Shown here one piece after another: positions 16,984 to 26,918 of a DNA stretch of 45,134 nt. The stretch is from Candidatus Desulfobia pelagia (GTDB lineage Bacteria; Desulfobacterota; Desulfobulbia; Desulfobulbales; SURF-16). The notes beneath the pieces are model-generated. The model had not been told where the DNA came from and made no database searches. It was given only the letters and a program-made list of their open reading frames with translations. Position numbers and translations under genes: made by a program. The stretch lies in the NCBI GenBank assembly GCA_014382295.1, contig JACNJZ010000065.1:7085-52218 (forward strand), written 5' to 3'. How positions within the stretch are numbered: the stretch's first letter is position 1; each line of letters opens with the position of its first letter.

Positions 16984-18050
16984 ATTATAACCGTCCGATA
17001 GATATTTTCTTCTTCCATCTGTTCAATAATTTCCTTTATTAATCCGGCAAGAAACGGATACGTATTGCCGGGAATTTTTCCTAAAAGAGCTGCCAGTGAG
17101 TGAGCTGCAGGAAAAATATACTGTTTGAAAAAATCCTTGCCTTTCACCTGGCTTAAAAAAGCAAAAGCACCGAGTATCTGCAGATTCCGCTGTAAAGAAA
17201 GGTGCAGGAAACCTTCGTAAAACAGATCCGGGTCCAGAACAACCTTTTGAGTAATACTGTCAATATAATAACGATACAATGTTTCCTGCTGACTTTCAGA
17301 CAACCCTGCATAAGGATCTATAAGAAGTGAGGCAAGATCATACGCCAATGGCCCCATACGGGCTCCCTGAAAATCAATAATATAGACCTTTTCTTTATGA
17401 ACCATGAGATTGCGGGATTGGAAATCCCGATGAAGAAGATATTCCGTTGACTGACATCCTGCACGCTGAGCAATTTTCTGAAATTCAAGTGTAACTCTTG
17501 AGTCATCAGGAATTCTGCCCATAAAATCCCTACAGAATGATCGATAAAAATACCCTGATTCACGTTCAAGCATCAACTTTTCATTATATCGAGGGGTATC
17601 CCAGCAAAAACGGAGATCAAAATTATTGGCCCCTTCAAACTGGAGTTTCACCAGGGCATCTATTGCCTGTTTGTAATATCTCTCAGCCTCTTTGAACCCG
17701 CCGATACTGCAAATTTTCTGAAGATGAGTATCTCCCAGGTCTGCGCATAAAACAGCACCATCCCGGGCTTCAAAAGCAAAAATTTCAGGAACGGGAACTC
17801 CTTTATCAAAAAGATGCGTACCTATTTGAAAAGTTGATTTTGTTTCAATCAGTCCCTTATCAAAAAATGGAGAAGCGATAATTGCAACCAGGGGCGGACA
17901 ATCAGAAAGATGCAACCTGAAAAAAAGCCTGTCTGACCCGTCACCCGCAAGAGCTTCTACTTGACCCAATGAAGTAAAAGATCCAAATCCACCTTTCTTA
18001 AGCAGATTCTGGATAATCACCCTGTATTTATTATCTATTTCAAAAACCAT
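16980..18050 (-). CDS. amgK: AmgK-like sugar kinase (APH phosphotransferase family)
   Basis: This is a 356-residue aminoglycoside-phosphotransferase-fold kinase. The catalytic loop is HRDFQSRN (207-214: His207, Asp209, Asn214) and the metal-binding Asp is in IDFQGARMGP (Asp226). In AmgK/MurU systems such a kinase phosphorylates the anomeric carbon of N-acetylmuramic acid or N-acetylglucosamine, feeding UDP-MurNAc synthesis and bypassing fosfomycin-sensitive MurA. The next gene upstream is the matching nucleotidyltransferase and its stop TAA is directly followed by this ATG, which supports the assignment. Substrate is inferred from context; a related kinase activity is possible. Confidence 0.78.
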   Translation of the reverse strand: MVFEIDNKYRVIIQNLLKKGGFGSFTSLGQVEALAGDGSDRLFFRLHLSDCPPLVAIIASPFFDKGLIETKSTFQIGTHLFDKGVPVPEIFAFEARDGAVLCADLGDTHLQKICSIGGFKEAERYYKQAIDALVKLQFEGANNFDLRFCWDTPRYNEKLMLERESGYFYRSFCRDFMGRIPDDSRVTLEFQKIAQRAGCQSTEYLLHRDFQSRNLMVHKEKVYIIDFQGARMGPLAYDLASLLIDPYAGLSESQQETLYRYYIDSITQKVVLDPDLFYEGFLHLSLQRNLQILGAFAFLSQVKGKDFFKQYIFPAAHSLAALLGKIPGNTYPFLAGLIKEIIEQMEEENIYRTVII

Positions 18051-18917
18051 TTAATAGAAAATTGCATCCGAGATATCCGTTCCATCAGCGACGACAGCTC
18101 CATCCCAGACAACCACCCGTTTAAGTGAAACACCCTTCCCAATGGTCGCACGACTGCCAATCACTGCCCAGTCATCAAGAACAACATCATCTGCCATCTC
18201 CACATCCTGACCCATCAGGAAAGGAGTTGCTGCCCCGAAACGACTTTCCCGCAGAAGTGAAGAATGAAGATCAAGATAGTCTTCAGGAGTGCCGATATCT
18301 GACCAGTAATGCCCCTTTTCTTCAAGGCCGAAAACAGTCGCACTTTCTGCAATCCAATACCTGTAACAGTCAATAATATTATAAACGCTGTCCTGGGGAA
18401 TGATGGAAAGCAATGCAGGGTCAATAACATGAATTCCGGTAAAGGCCAGGCAGCTGTCGCCACCTCTCTCGCCAAAACCTCTGATCAGTCCATTACCCGA
18501 AACGCTGACATTATTAAATCTTGGATAATCATGCAATACAAGGGTGGCGGTATTGCCGGATTGACGATGAGCCGTCATTACGGCTGAAAGATCAATGGAA
18601 TGGTAAATATCTCCATTGACAATAAGCATGGGCTCAGTGCCGAAAAAGTCCATTGCCTTTCTTAATCCTCCGCCTGTGCCCAGAATTTTTTCTTCCTGCT
18701 GAAGATAAATCCCGGGTTGATCTGACAAAAGATCAAAAATCTGCTCTTTAAGGTGATAACAGTTAACCATCACTTCTTCAACACCATGGCGCCGCAGCTG
18801 ATTAATAATGTGAAATATGAGTGGTTGGTCCAATACTGGAAACAGGGGCTTTGGACGAACTGAAGAAAAGGGCCGCAGACGTGTTCCCAGGCCGGCGGCT
18901 AAGATCATGGCCTTCAT
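18051..18917 (-). CDS. murU: MurU-like sugar-1-phosphate nucleotidyltransferase
   Basis: This is a 288-residue nucleotidyltransferase with the signature ILAAGLGTRLRPFSSVRPKP at 5-24 and a metal-binding VNGDIYHS segment. A hexapeptide-like tail (VVLDDWAVIGSRATIGKGVSLKRVVVW) follows. With the adjacent AmgK-like kinase it would make UDP-MurNAc from recycled sugar. The left-handed-helix tail makes it longer than Pseudomonas MurU (about 225), so mannose-1-phosphate or glucose-1-phosphate specificity is an alternative. It starts the MurU-AmgK-Der group, 164 bases after lpxI. Confidence 0.75.
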   Translation of the reverse strand: MKAMILAAGLGTRLRPFSSVRPKPLFPVLDQPLIFHIINQLRRHGVEEVMVNCYHLKEQIFDLLSDQPGIYLQQEEKILGTGGGLRKAMDFFGTEPMLIVNGDIYHSIDLSAVMTAHRQSGNTATLVLHDYPRFNNVSVSGNGLIRGFGERGGDSCLAFTGIHVIDPALLSIIPQDSVYNIIDCYRYWIAESATVFGLEEKGHYWSDIGTPEDYLDLHSSLLRESRFGAATPFLMGQDVEMADDVVLDDWAVIGSRATIGKGVSLKRVVVWDGAVVADGTDISDAIFY

Positions 18918-19080
18918 TGCATTTGGGAATATGGTAATTCAGATTGCGTGAGGTTAAAAGAAATTCACGCGGCATAAGAGCAGTTTAAGAAGTCGAATTT
19001 TTCTCCCCTGAGGTAATGAAAGAGTACCACGCTGCTCAGGATACATATCTGCGAACACGACAAAAACACGAAATCCGAAA

Positions 19081-19914
19081 TCAATACTTTAAGCTTCCGT
19101 CAATTGATTCTTCAACACCGACAACAACAATACCTGCTTTATTTGCCTGTTCGACAACTGTTTCCCTGTCGAACAGGAGAGATTGACCAGCTTCAACAGC
19201 CAGAACGCTTGCATTGACCTCATGCATTGTTTCAATCGTTTTCAGGCCGGTGGCCGGCAGATCAAAGCGAAAATCCTGGTTTGGCTTCTTAACTTTTACG
19301 ACAACTACTTTCTCCCTGCCAAGAATTCCGCCACGTTTAATAGTGGCATCGGTACCCTCTATTGCCTCTACGGCGAGAACTGTGCGATCCCGGACGACAA
19401 CGCACTGTCCAATATCAAGCCTTCCCATGTCTCTTGCCATTTGCCAGCCAAACTCAATATCCCGGCGCTGTTCATCTGAAAGTTTCTTTTTGGTCAATAC
19501 GCCTGACGGAAAAAGAAGATCTTTAAGATATAGAGTCGATTCTAAAACCCTGATTCCTTCCTTTTCCAATTCTGCGGCTATTGCCCTGAGAATAGAGTCG
19601 TCCTGTTTAATATCAATTTTATTCCAGAGAGTCAGGCCCTTGAAATCAGGAAGTATATCTCTGAAAATACGTGTTTTTGTTATCGTCCCAAGAAAAACAG
19701 TTTCAGAGACAGCTTCTTGCCTGAAATGTTTTAGAATTTTTCCGAGTTGACCTAATTTAATCCAATAAAAACTGTCTGCAATTTTCTCCAGTTCAGGATG
19801 CGTTTCACCTTTATGGCCGATAATGACAACCTGGCGGCCTGCTTTTCTGGCGGCCTCGGCAAAAAGATAAGGAAACTGCCCGCCTCCGGCTATTATACCT
19901 ATCTTACTCGTCAT
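19081..19914 (-). CDS. lpxI: LpxI, UDP-2,3-diacylglucosamine pyrophosphatase
   Basis: This 277-residue enzyme (DUF1009 family) cleaves UDP-2,3-diacyl-GlcN to lipid X and UMP in lipid A synthesis, replacing LpxH. The N-terminal GIIAGGGQFPYLFAEAAR block and the C-terminal domain with LPATGLKTIETMHEVNASVLAVEAG are typical. Its start overlaps lpxA by 11 bases, so the two are translated together. No lpxB is visible in the window. Confidence 0.94.
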   Translation of the reverse strand: MTSKIGIIAGGGQFPYLFAEAARKAGRQVVIIGHKGETHPELEKIADSFYWIKLGQLGKILKHFRQEAVSETVFLGTITKTRIFRDILPDFKGLTLWNKIDIKQDDSILRAIAAELEKEGIRVLESTLYLKDLLFPSGVLTKKKLSDEQRRDIEFGWQMARDMGRLDIGQCVVVRDRTVLAVEAIEGTDATIKRGGILGREKVVVVKVKKPNQDFRFDLPATGLKTIETMHEVNASVLAVEAGQSLLFDRETVVEQANKAGIVVVGVEESIDGSLKY

Positions 19915-20704
19915 CTTTACTTAATCGAACAACATTCCTGCTGGCATCTTTAAAAAATTGTATGAGATTATTTACCAGTTCCGAATCAGTTATCTCTGAC
20001 TCAGCCTGCTCAAGGGCATCCTGAAGAAGCAGTCCTTCTGTTTTAAAAATAATAGTATAGGCTCTTCCCAGTTTACGAATTTCATCACCACTGAAACCGG
20101 CTCGTTTCAAACCGATACGATTTATACTTCTGACACGCATGTCATTACGTATACCCGCCACTATCAGATATGGCGGCACATCCATACTTATGCCTGACAT
20201 GCCGCCAACAAAGGCATACTCACCGATACGGGAAAACTGATGAATACCTGTCATCCCCCCGATGATAGCTCGGTCGCCAACTTCAACGTGGCCGCCGAGT
20301 GTGGCGTTATTCACCAGAACAATATTATTCTTGAGAATACAATCATGGGCAACATGACAATAGGCCATCAACATGTTGTTATTACCTATCACCGTTTCAC
20401 CGCGACCCTTCACTGTTCCTCGATGAATAGAGCAATATTCCCTAATAATATTATGATCACCTATACTCAGGAGCGTATCTTCATCGGCATATGTTATATC
20501 CTGCGGAGGTGTGCCAATCGTGGTGAAGGGACCTATCCTGTTGCCCTTGCCAATGGTTGTTAATTTCCCTATGACAGCATGGGGTCCTATCTCTGTGCCG
20601 GCATCTACCCGGACACCTTTTTCAATGATAGAGTATGATCCAACACTGACTGTACTATCAAGTTCTGCAGAAGGGTCGACTATAGCTAATGGATGTATTG
20701 ACAT
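19904..20704 (-). CDS. lpxA: LpxA, UDP-GlcNAc O-acyltransferase
   Basis: This enzyme catalyses the first step of lipid A synthesis, moving a 3-hydroxyacyl chain to UDP-GlcNAc. The left-handed beta-helix shows in hexapeptide repeats from residue 1 to about 190 (for example VSVGSYSIIEKGVRV). The catalytic histidine lies in YCHVAHD, and IHRGT is a further family block. A helical C-terminal part follows. Its 266 residues match the family. It sits 135 bases after fabZ, a gap without a gene; no strong ribosome site is seen before the ATG at 20704. Confidence 0.97.
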   Translation of the reverse strand: MSIHPLAIVDPSAELDSTVSVGSYSIIEKGVRVDAGTEIGPHAVIGKLTTIGKGNRIGPFTTIGTPPQDITYADEDTLLSIGDHNIIREYCSIHRGTVKGRGETVIGNNNMLMAYCHVAHDCILKNNIVLVNNATLGGHVEVGDRAIIGGMTGIHQFSRIGEYAFVGGMSGISMDVPPYLIVAGIRNDMRVRSINRIGLKRAGFSGDEIRKLGRAYTIIFKTEGLLLQDALEQAESEITDSELVNNLIQFFKDASRNVVRLSKDDE

Positions 20705-20839
20705 AATAAATGAAGTTCTATGTATAGTTTAAAAAGTTGTGAGGTTTAGCCGCAAACGGTCTTTTTCTGACAGAAGAGGGGGCAGGACTATTTTCATCAC
20801 AAGCAATTACCTCTGCCTGCCCTGGTACCAATATGTTCC

Positions 20840-21283
20840 TTACGAAAAAGTCGCCATTAAAACTGCTTCTGCCGCCAGGGCGTCATCAACAAAGGCTTTT
20901 CCTTCTATCTTAAAGAGTTTTGATTTTCGTTTTAATATTTTGAGTTCATAGATGATCTGATCACCCGGAACAACCTTACGCCGAAACCGGACTCCATCCA
21001 TACCGGCAAAATAAACAAGACTGCTGCCGATTTTTTCCTTCTCTGTCAGATAGGCAAGGATTGCACCGACCTGGGCCATCCCTTCCATAATAAGAACCCC
21101 TGGCATTACTGGTTCTGACGGAAAATGTCCCGGGAAGAACGGCTCATTGATAGTTACATTTTTTAAACCTTTAATCGACTGGCCCAGTTCTACTTCAAGA
21201 ATGCGATCAACCAGAACAAAAGGATATCTGTGAGGAAGAATCTTCAAGATTTCGGTAATATCATACTGCTGTTGTTCAGCCAT
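20840..21283 (-). CDS. fabZ: FabZ, 3-hydroxyacyl-ACP dehydratase
   Basis: This hot-dog-fold enzyme dehydrates 3-hydroxyacyl-ACP and competes with LpxA and LpxD for that substrate, which explains its place between them. The active site block is FPGHFPSEPVMPGVLIMEGMAQ (His53, Glu67). I use the ATG at 21283 (147 residues, normal length), which has AAGGAG 8 bases upstream; the longer ORF-track start is less likely. It overlaps the end of lpxD by 8 bases. Confidence 0.96.
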   Translation of the reverse strand: MAEQQQYDITEILKILPHRYPFVLVDRILEVELGQSIKGLKNVTINEPFFPGHFPSEPVMPGVLIMEGMAQVGAILAYLTEKEKIGSSLVYFAGMDGVRFRRKVVPGDQIIYELKILKRKSKLFKIEGKAFVDDALAAEAVLMATFS

Positions 21284-22340
21284 TCGTATTCTCCTTTCCT
21301 CTATTAAGGTGTTCGTCAATCTGGTCAATCTTTTTCGTCAGTTTCCGCAGATCCTTGATAACCTGTGGGATATGCGGAAAAGCCATGGTTGCACGCAACC
21401 ATTCCTTGTGCGGCATGGCAGGGAATCCAGAAACAACGGCACCAGCCTCCTGACTAGAAGCAACGCCGCTTTTGCCGGCAACCATAACTCCATCACCTAG
21501 TTCAATATGATCTCTTATAGCAACCTGACCGCTTATAACAACACTGTTGCCTATTTTTGCACTTCCGGCAATTCCGGTCTGGGCGATAACAAGTGACCTT
21601 TCACCTATCTCAACATTGTGGGCAATCTGAACAAGATTATCAATCTTTGTCCCTTTCTTGATGAGGGTAGCTCCAAAAGTACCCCTGTCCAGGCATGCGT
21701 TTGCACCAATCTCAACATCATCCTCTATCTGAACAATGCCGACATGCGGCCTTTTTACATGATTCCCTTTCTCATCAGGAACATAGCCGAAGCCGTCACT
21801 ACCGATTACAGTTCCGCTGTGAACGGTAACGCGACTGCCAATCATGCAATTGTCCCTGACGGTGACATTTGCAGCAAGGAACGTATCGTCACCGATGATT
21901 ACACCATCACCGAGCACTACGCCAGGCTCAAGAGTCACACGCTGGCCAAGTTTTACATGATCCCCCACAACAACCATGGGGCCTATTGTGACTTCGGCAG
22001 GAACTTCACACCCTGAGCCTATAAAAGCCGTTTGATGGACTCCACCAGGAGTATACGCTTTTTTTAGAAAAAATGTATGGATAATGGCTGCAGCCAGCAC
22101 AGGATTTTCTACCTGGATTGCCGGGACACTGACACCTTCCATGTTCCTGGGAATAATACACGCTGAGGCATGAATTTCTGCCAGTCTGGCAGCATACTCT
22201 TTTTTGGTCAGAAAGGTTATCTCACCGGATCTGGCACTGTCAATATCAGCAAGATTTGTAATGGATACCTGCGGATCTCCTATCACATCACCATTTACCA
22301 TTACAGCAAGCTCTGCCAATGTTATTTCTTTTTGGTCCAT
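21276..22340 (-). CDS. lpxD: LpxD, UDP-3-O-acylglucosamine N-acyltransferase
   Basis: This enzyme transfers the second acyl chain in lipid A synthesis. An N-terminal uridine-binding domain (about 1-100, ITFLTKKEYAARLAEI) leads into the hexapeptide beta-helix. VQIAHNVEIGERS holds the catalytic histidine, and a C-terminal helix has the family's trimer-forming position. Its 354 residues are typical. The gene starts only 15 bases after the T-run of an intrinsic terminator that follows the IHF-type gene, so it needs its own promoter, readthrough or attenuation. Confidence 0.96.
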   Translation of the reverse strand: MDQKEITLAELAVMVNGDVIGDPQVSITNLADIDSARSGEITFLTKKEYAARLAEIHASACIIPRNMEGVSVPAIQVENPVLAAAIIHTFFLKKAYTPGGVHQTAFIGSGCEVPAEVTIGPMVVVGDHVKLGQRVTLEPGVVLGDGVIIGDDTFLAANVTVRDNCMIGSRVTVHSGTVIGSDGFGYVPDEKGNHVKRPHVGIVQIEDDVEIGANACLDRGTFGATLIKKGTKIDNLVQIAHNVEIGERSLVIAQTGIAGSAKIGNSVVISGQVAIRDHIELGDGVMVAGKSGVASSQEAGAVVSGFPAMPHKEWLRATMAFPHIPQVIKDLRKLTKKIDQIDEHLNRGKENTNG

Positions 22341-22354
22341 ATCTATTCAACCCC

Positions 22355-22390
22355 AAAAAAAAAGACGGGCAGTTAGAAAACATACCCGTC
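22355..22390 (-). terminator. Intrinsic terminator/attenuator between ihf and lpxD
   Basis: On the minus strand GACGGG pairs with CCCGTC, with a loop of 15 bases, and is followed at once by nine T (22355-22363). It lies between the IHF-type gene stop and the lpxD ATG, so it either ends the upstream operon or acts as a leader attenuator of lpxD. Confidence 0.75.
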
Positions 22391-22414
22391 CGAATATTCC
22401 AGAAAATGTATATT

Positions 22415-22702
22415 TTACTGGCCGGTATTTACTCTATTTCTTAAAATTCCGGAAGGTTTAAATGTAATTACCCGCCGGGCGTCAAGCATCAACTCCTGCC
22501 CTGTCTGTGGATTTCTTCCCCGCCGCGGTTTTTTGTCTTTCACATTAAACTTTCCAAAACCACTGATTAAGAGATCCTCTCCGCTTGCAAGGCAATCTTT
22601 GCTTATTTGCAAAAAAGCTTCAATTGTTTCCGTTGCCTCAGTCTTGGAGAGGTCATGGGTCTGATATATCTTATGGACCAGATCTGCTTTAGTCAGTGTC
22701 AT
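22415..22702 (-). CDS. ihfA: IHF/HU family DNA-bending protein
   Basis: This 95-residue nucleoid protein has the standard plan: MTLTKADLVHKIY start, dimer helices, and a beta-arm with KPRRGRNPQTGQEL holding the RNP tip that wedges into DNA. TARRVVTF-like end (ARRVITFKPSGILRNRV) favours the IHF alpha branch over HU. GGGAG and AGGA lie before the ATG. It follows enolase after 97 bases and is closed by the terminator at 22355. Confidence 0.9.
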   Translation of the reverse strand: MTLTKADLVHKIYQTHDLSKTEATETIEAFLQISKDCLASGEDLLISGFGKFNVKDKKPRRGRNPQTGQELMLDARRVITFKPSGILRNRVNTGQ

Positions 22703-22799
22703 AATTCCTGTTCTCCCTTAATGCTAACGTAATCGTTTTTGAAAAATAACTGTAACATCACAAAACCCTGGACGGCAGGATCGCCCCGTAACGAAATAC

Positions 22800-24104
<1,305 letters not shown>

Positions 24105-24140
24105 CTACAATCTCCTTTTTTAACCTTATAAGGGAATTTC

Positions 24141-25349
24141 TTATCCAATAACACTGGCCATTTTAAATATCGGCAGATACATGGCGATAACAAGGCCGCC
24201 AATCAACCCTCCGAGAAAAACCATCATGAACGGCTCAATCATTGCCGTCATATTTTCCACAGCCTGATCAACTTCTTCATCATAAAAATCAGCAATCTTC
24301 TCAAGCATAGTATCAAGTGCACCTGTAGCTTCACCGACATTTATCATCTGAACAACCATCCCGGGAAAAACACCTGTTTCTTCAAGGGGCTCTGCTATAG
24401 TTCGGCCCTCAGTAATCGCATCAGCAACCCTGAAAACCGCCTGTTCTATTACCGTATTTCCAGAAGTCTTGCCGACCACCGTCAAAGCATCAAGGATGGG
24501 AACTCCACTGTGCAGCATTGTGCCCAATGTCCTGGTAAATTTTGCAACGGCAACCTTCCTGACCAACGGACCGACAACAGGGGCTTTCAGTATAGCCCGA
24601 TCCATTGCCTTACGGCCTTTTTCGGTATTGTACACCTTTTTAATACCGACCACCGTAAGCACAATGGCGCCGATAATAAAAAAGAAATTGCTTTGGGCAA
24701 ATTCACTTATGTTGACAACTATCTGGGTTGGAACTGGCAGGGCCGAACCGAAGTCGGCAAACATCTTGGCAAAAACAGGCACAACAAAAACAAGAATTAC
24801 AGCCGTAATAACCAGCGCAATACACAGACAAATTACCGGATAGGTCATGGCGCCCTTGATTTTCTTCTTCAAGATCATACTCTTTTCCATGAAATTTGCC
24901 AGACGGGTCAGGATTGTATCAAGGATACCTCCAACTTCACCGGCATCAATCATATTACAGAAAAGATTGTCAAAAACCTTGGGATGCTTTTTCATAGATT
25001 CGGCAAAAGTCATTCCTGTTTCAACATCAGTCTGGATATCAGTAAGTGTTTTTTTAAACGTACTGTTCTCCTGCTGTTGAGCAAGAATCTGCAGACTTTG
25101 AACCAGGGGAAGACCGGCATCAATCATGGTTGACATCATCCGGGTAAAGACAACCACATCCTTCCCTGTAACCTTAGGCTGGAAGAGGGAGATATCTTGA
25201 AAAATATCTTTCGGCGCCTCTTTAAGGACTGTCGTCTTTATCCTGATCTTTTTAAGCTGAGCTGCCGCAGCTGCCTGACTTGGGGCCTCAAGCTTCCCCT
25301 TACGCTTCTCACCGTATGAATTTGTTCCTTTCCAAACATAAATAGGCAT
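24141..25349 (-). CDS. pilC: PilC/GspF inner-membrane assembly protein
   Basis: This is a 402-residue polytopic protein of type IV pili or type II secretion. Two GspF domains are visible, with repeated signature segments: MIDAGEVGGILDTIL (133-147) in the first and MINVGEATGALDTML in the second. Membrane helices lie at about 170-192, 220-240 and 370-395. The N-terminal VWKGTNSYGEKRKGKLEA favours the PilC branch. AAGGAAT precedes the ATG. No pilB, pilT or pilD lies next to it, so the rest of the machine is encoded elsewhere. Confidence 0.93.
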   Translation of the reverse strand: MPIYVWKGTNSYGEKRKGKLEAPSQAAAAAQLKKIRIKTTVLKEAPKDIFQDISLFQPKVTGKDVVVFTRMMSTMIDAGLPLVQSLQILAQQQENSTFKKTLTDIQTDVETGMTFAESMKKHPKVFDNLFCNMIDAGEVGGILDTILTRLANFMEKSMILKKKIKGAMTYPVICLCIALVITAVILVFVVPVFAKMFADFGSALPVPTQIVVNISEFAQSNFFFIIGAIVLTVVGIKKVYNTEKGRKAMDRAILKAPVVGPLVRKVAVAKFTRTLGTMLHSGVPILDALTVVGKTSGNTVIEQAVFRVADAITEGRTIAEPLEETGVFPGMVVQMINVGEATGALDTMLEKIADFYDEEVDQAVENMTAMIEPFMMVFLGGLIGGLVIAMYLPIFKMASVIG

Positions 25350-25840
25350 ATTACAATTCCTTACATTAACTCTTTATCGGGGCTCACAAGACACGCCCTA
25401 ACAACATATTGTTGATATAACGCGTTCTTGCATCTTCCCCGTATGTAAAAGATTTTATATTAACTTTTCAGGAAACACAATATAATCGGTTAATATTTTT
25501 ATTTATTTTCCTTTATTAGACATAAAAATTACTGAATTGCAAAATATCTGCCACCAAAGAACAAACTCTTTTTTATTGACACCTTTTCCTCTTTCCTTTA
25601 TTAATATCTGTTTCAGTAAAATGGACTCATCAAATTTAAAGGCAACCTATAAAAATTGACTTTTTGCTCGCTAGCGGTGTCATTGCCAAAATGAAAAGTG
25701 CTCACACACCTCAGTATGCGGAGTTTATGCCCCATGTGGGTGCTTTTTAATTTTGGCATTCCTTGCTAGCAAACAAAAATCTTAATTTTTCAAGGTACCT
25801 TATAGTCATCTAAACAAACATACTTTCAGAGGAATTCTCA
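25350..25840. other. Intergenic region with AT-rich DNA and repeat copy B
   Basis: This 491-base gap between divergent genes has no gene. Its left half is AT-rich and must hold the pilC promoter; CAACA-TAT-TGTTG near 25402 is a small dyad. Its right half is occupied by palindromic element B (25640-25800), which ends about 40 bases before the PxxKW gene, so that gene's promoter must lie in or directly at the element's edge. Confidence 0.55.
25640..25800 (+). repeat. Palindromic repeat, family 1, copy B
   Basis: This 161-base element runs from AGGCAACCT to AAGGTACCT and is almost identical to the reverse complement of copy A at 14098. It folds on itself over nearly its full length: the left half (GCTCGCTAGCGGTGTCATTGCC) matches the complement of the right half (GTTTGCTAGCAAGGAATGCC). 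It has no ORF and no plain target-site duplication that I could see. Confidence 0.85.
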
Positions 25841-26089
25841 ATGGCAGCAAGTAACGAACTCTACACCAGCGGCTTTTTTAATCCGGTAATTGACAAATGT
25901 GAAGGATGTGAAAGAATCGTCGAGGCTGACAGCAACAAATACTGCAAATCATACTCATCCCCAGAGGCAAAATGGCGCCTTGGGATATGTAATTTCGCCA
26001 CTCACGTAAAACCTGAAATTTTTGTAGGGAAAGTCAGAGTCAACCCTATCAAGGCTTCCAAAAGAGCCGCAGGATCAAAAAAGAAATAA
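25841..26089 (+). CDS. PxxKW family cysteine-rich protein
   Basis: This 82-residue soluble protein has five cysteines, including CEGC and CNFATH, and the PEAKW motif that names the family, known mainly from deltaproteobacteria. The tail is strongly basic (SKRAAGSKKK). The cysteine pattern suggests metal or cluster binding; no activity is established. AGAGGA lies a few bases before the ATG. The gene has its own strong terminator, but its promoter must overlap the palindromic repeat upstream. Confidence 0.82.
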   Translation: MAASNELYTSGFFNPVIDKCEGCERIVEADSNKYCKSYSSPEAKWRLGICNFATHVKPEIFVGKVRVNPIKASKRAAGSKKK

Positions 26090-26111
26090 TACCCTTTTTT
26101 GCCGGTTACGA

Positions 26112-26145
26112 ATACTGGAAGAACTCTGTTTTGTTCTTCCAGTAT
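26112..26145. terminator. Terminator after the PxxKW gene, between convergent genes
   Basis: ATACTGGAAGAAC (26112-26124) and GTTCTTCCAGTAT (26133-26145) pair perfectly over 13 bases with an 8-base loop. CAAGACTTTTT follows on the plus strand. Its place between convergent genes suits termination from both sides. Confidence 0.75.
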
Positions 26146-26163
26146 CAAGACTTTTTACAAACC

Positions 26164-26706
26164 CTACCTGCCCGCATTTGGATATAGCGAGAGCAAAAAC
26201 TCCTCATCTTTCAGTATCCCAAGAAATCGTTCATAGTTTTCCGTAAAATCCTCCGGTATGTCACCTTCCCTGATCATTTTATTCGCGACCTTTTCCAATA
26301 GATTCTGATCAGCTGCGTTTATGGCATAAAATACCCTGTCCAGAATCCTCAGCCGCTTTTTCTCATATGGAGGGACATCCTTGCGAAGAGCGATCTCTGC
26401 ATGATGCGTATCAGGTTGAGGAATAAACCTGAACAACTTCGGGGTATCATAAATATTTGCGGCATTGAGAAGCCTGCACACTATTGAATCAGATAACCGG
26501 CCAAACTCACTGACCAAAAACTCAAGCTCTTCACTGTTTTTTTCAGCAAACAATAAAGTAACATAAGGAGCAATCTCCTCCAGACTCAACACTTCTTTCT
26601 TCAGTACAGCAACCAGCCATTCAAGTTGCCCTTCAGTACTCCTGGCAACAAAAGGCAGATATCTTTCATACCATTTTCTTGTTTTCTTTTTTGATGTGGT
26701 TTGCAT
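26164..26706 (-). CDS. Hypothetical helical protein
   Basis: I do not recognise this 180-residue protein. It has no signal peptide or membrane helix, a basic N-terminus (KKKTRKW), and a mostly helical, charged body (QLEWLVAVLKKEVLSLEEI, KRLRILDRVFYAINAADQNLLEKVANKM). The composition resembles bacterial proteins with short alpha repeats. It is divergent from the next gene and ends against a shared terminator. No catalytic motif is visible. Confidence 0.65.
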   Translation of the reverse strand: MQTTSKKKTRKWYERYLPFVARSTEGQLEWLVAVLKKEVLSLEEIAPYVTLLFAEKNSEELEFLVSEFGRLSDSIVCRLLNAANIYDTPKLFRFIPQPDTHHAEIALRKDVPPYEKKRLRILDRVFYAINAADQNLLEKVANKMIREGDIPEDFTENYERFLGILKDEEFLLSLYPNAGR

Positions 26707-26801
26707 AATGGCTCATGATATGGATGGTAAAAAAACATTTTTGTTTCTTACGAGAGAAGTTTGCCAAATTATGACCAATCCCCAATCTGGATCTATTCAC
26801 A

Positions 26802-26830
26802 TTGACGATATTGCCTAAGGCCGCTACATT
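26802..26830 (+). promoter_or_regulatory. Sigma70 promoter of the unknown membrane-anchored gene
   Basis: TTGACG (26802-26807), a 17-base spacer and TACATT (26825-26830). The leader then holds CTCAGAA (26872-26878) and TTCTGAG (26893-26899), a perfect 7-base hairpin, just before an AAAGGAG ribosome site. Confidence 0.5.
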
Positions 26831-26918
26831 ATATTGTAACAAAAAATAGCTTTTGGAATAAAATTAATTTCCTCAGAAAAAAGTTTATTCACTTCTGAGA
26901 GCACAGGAAAGGAGAATT

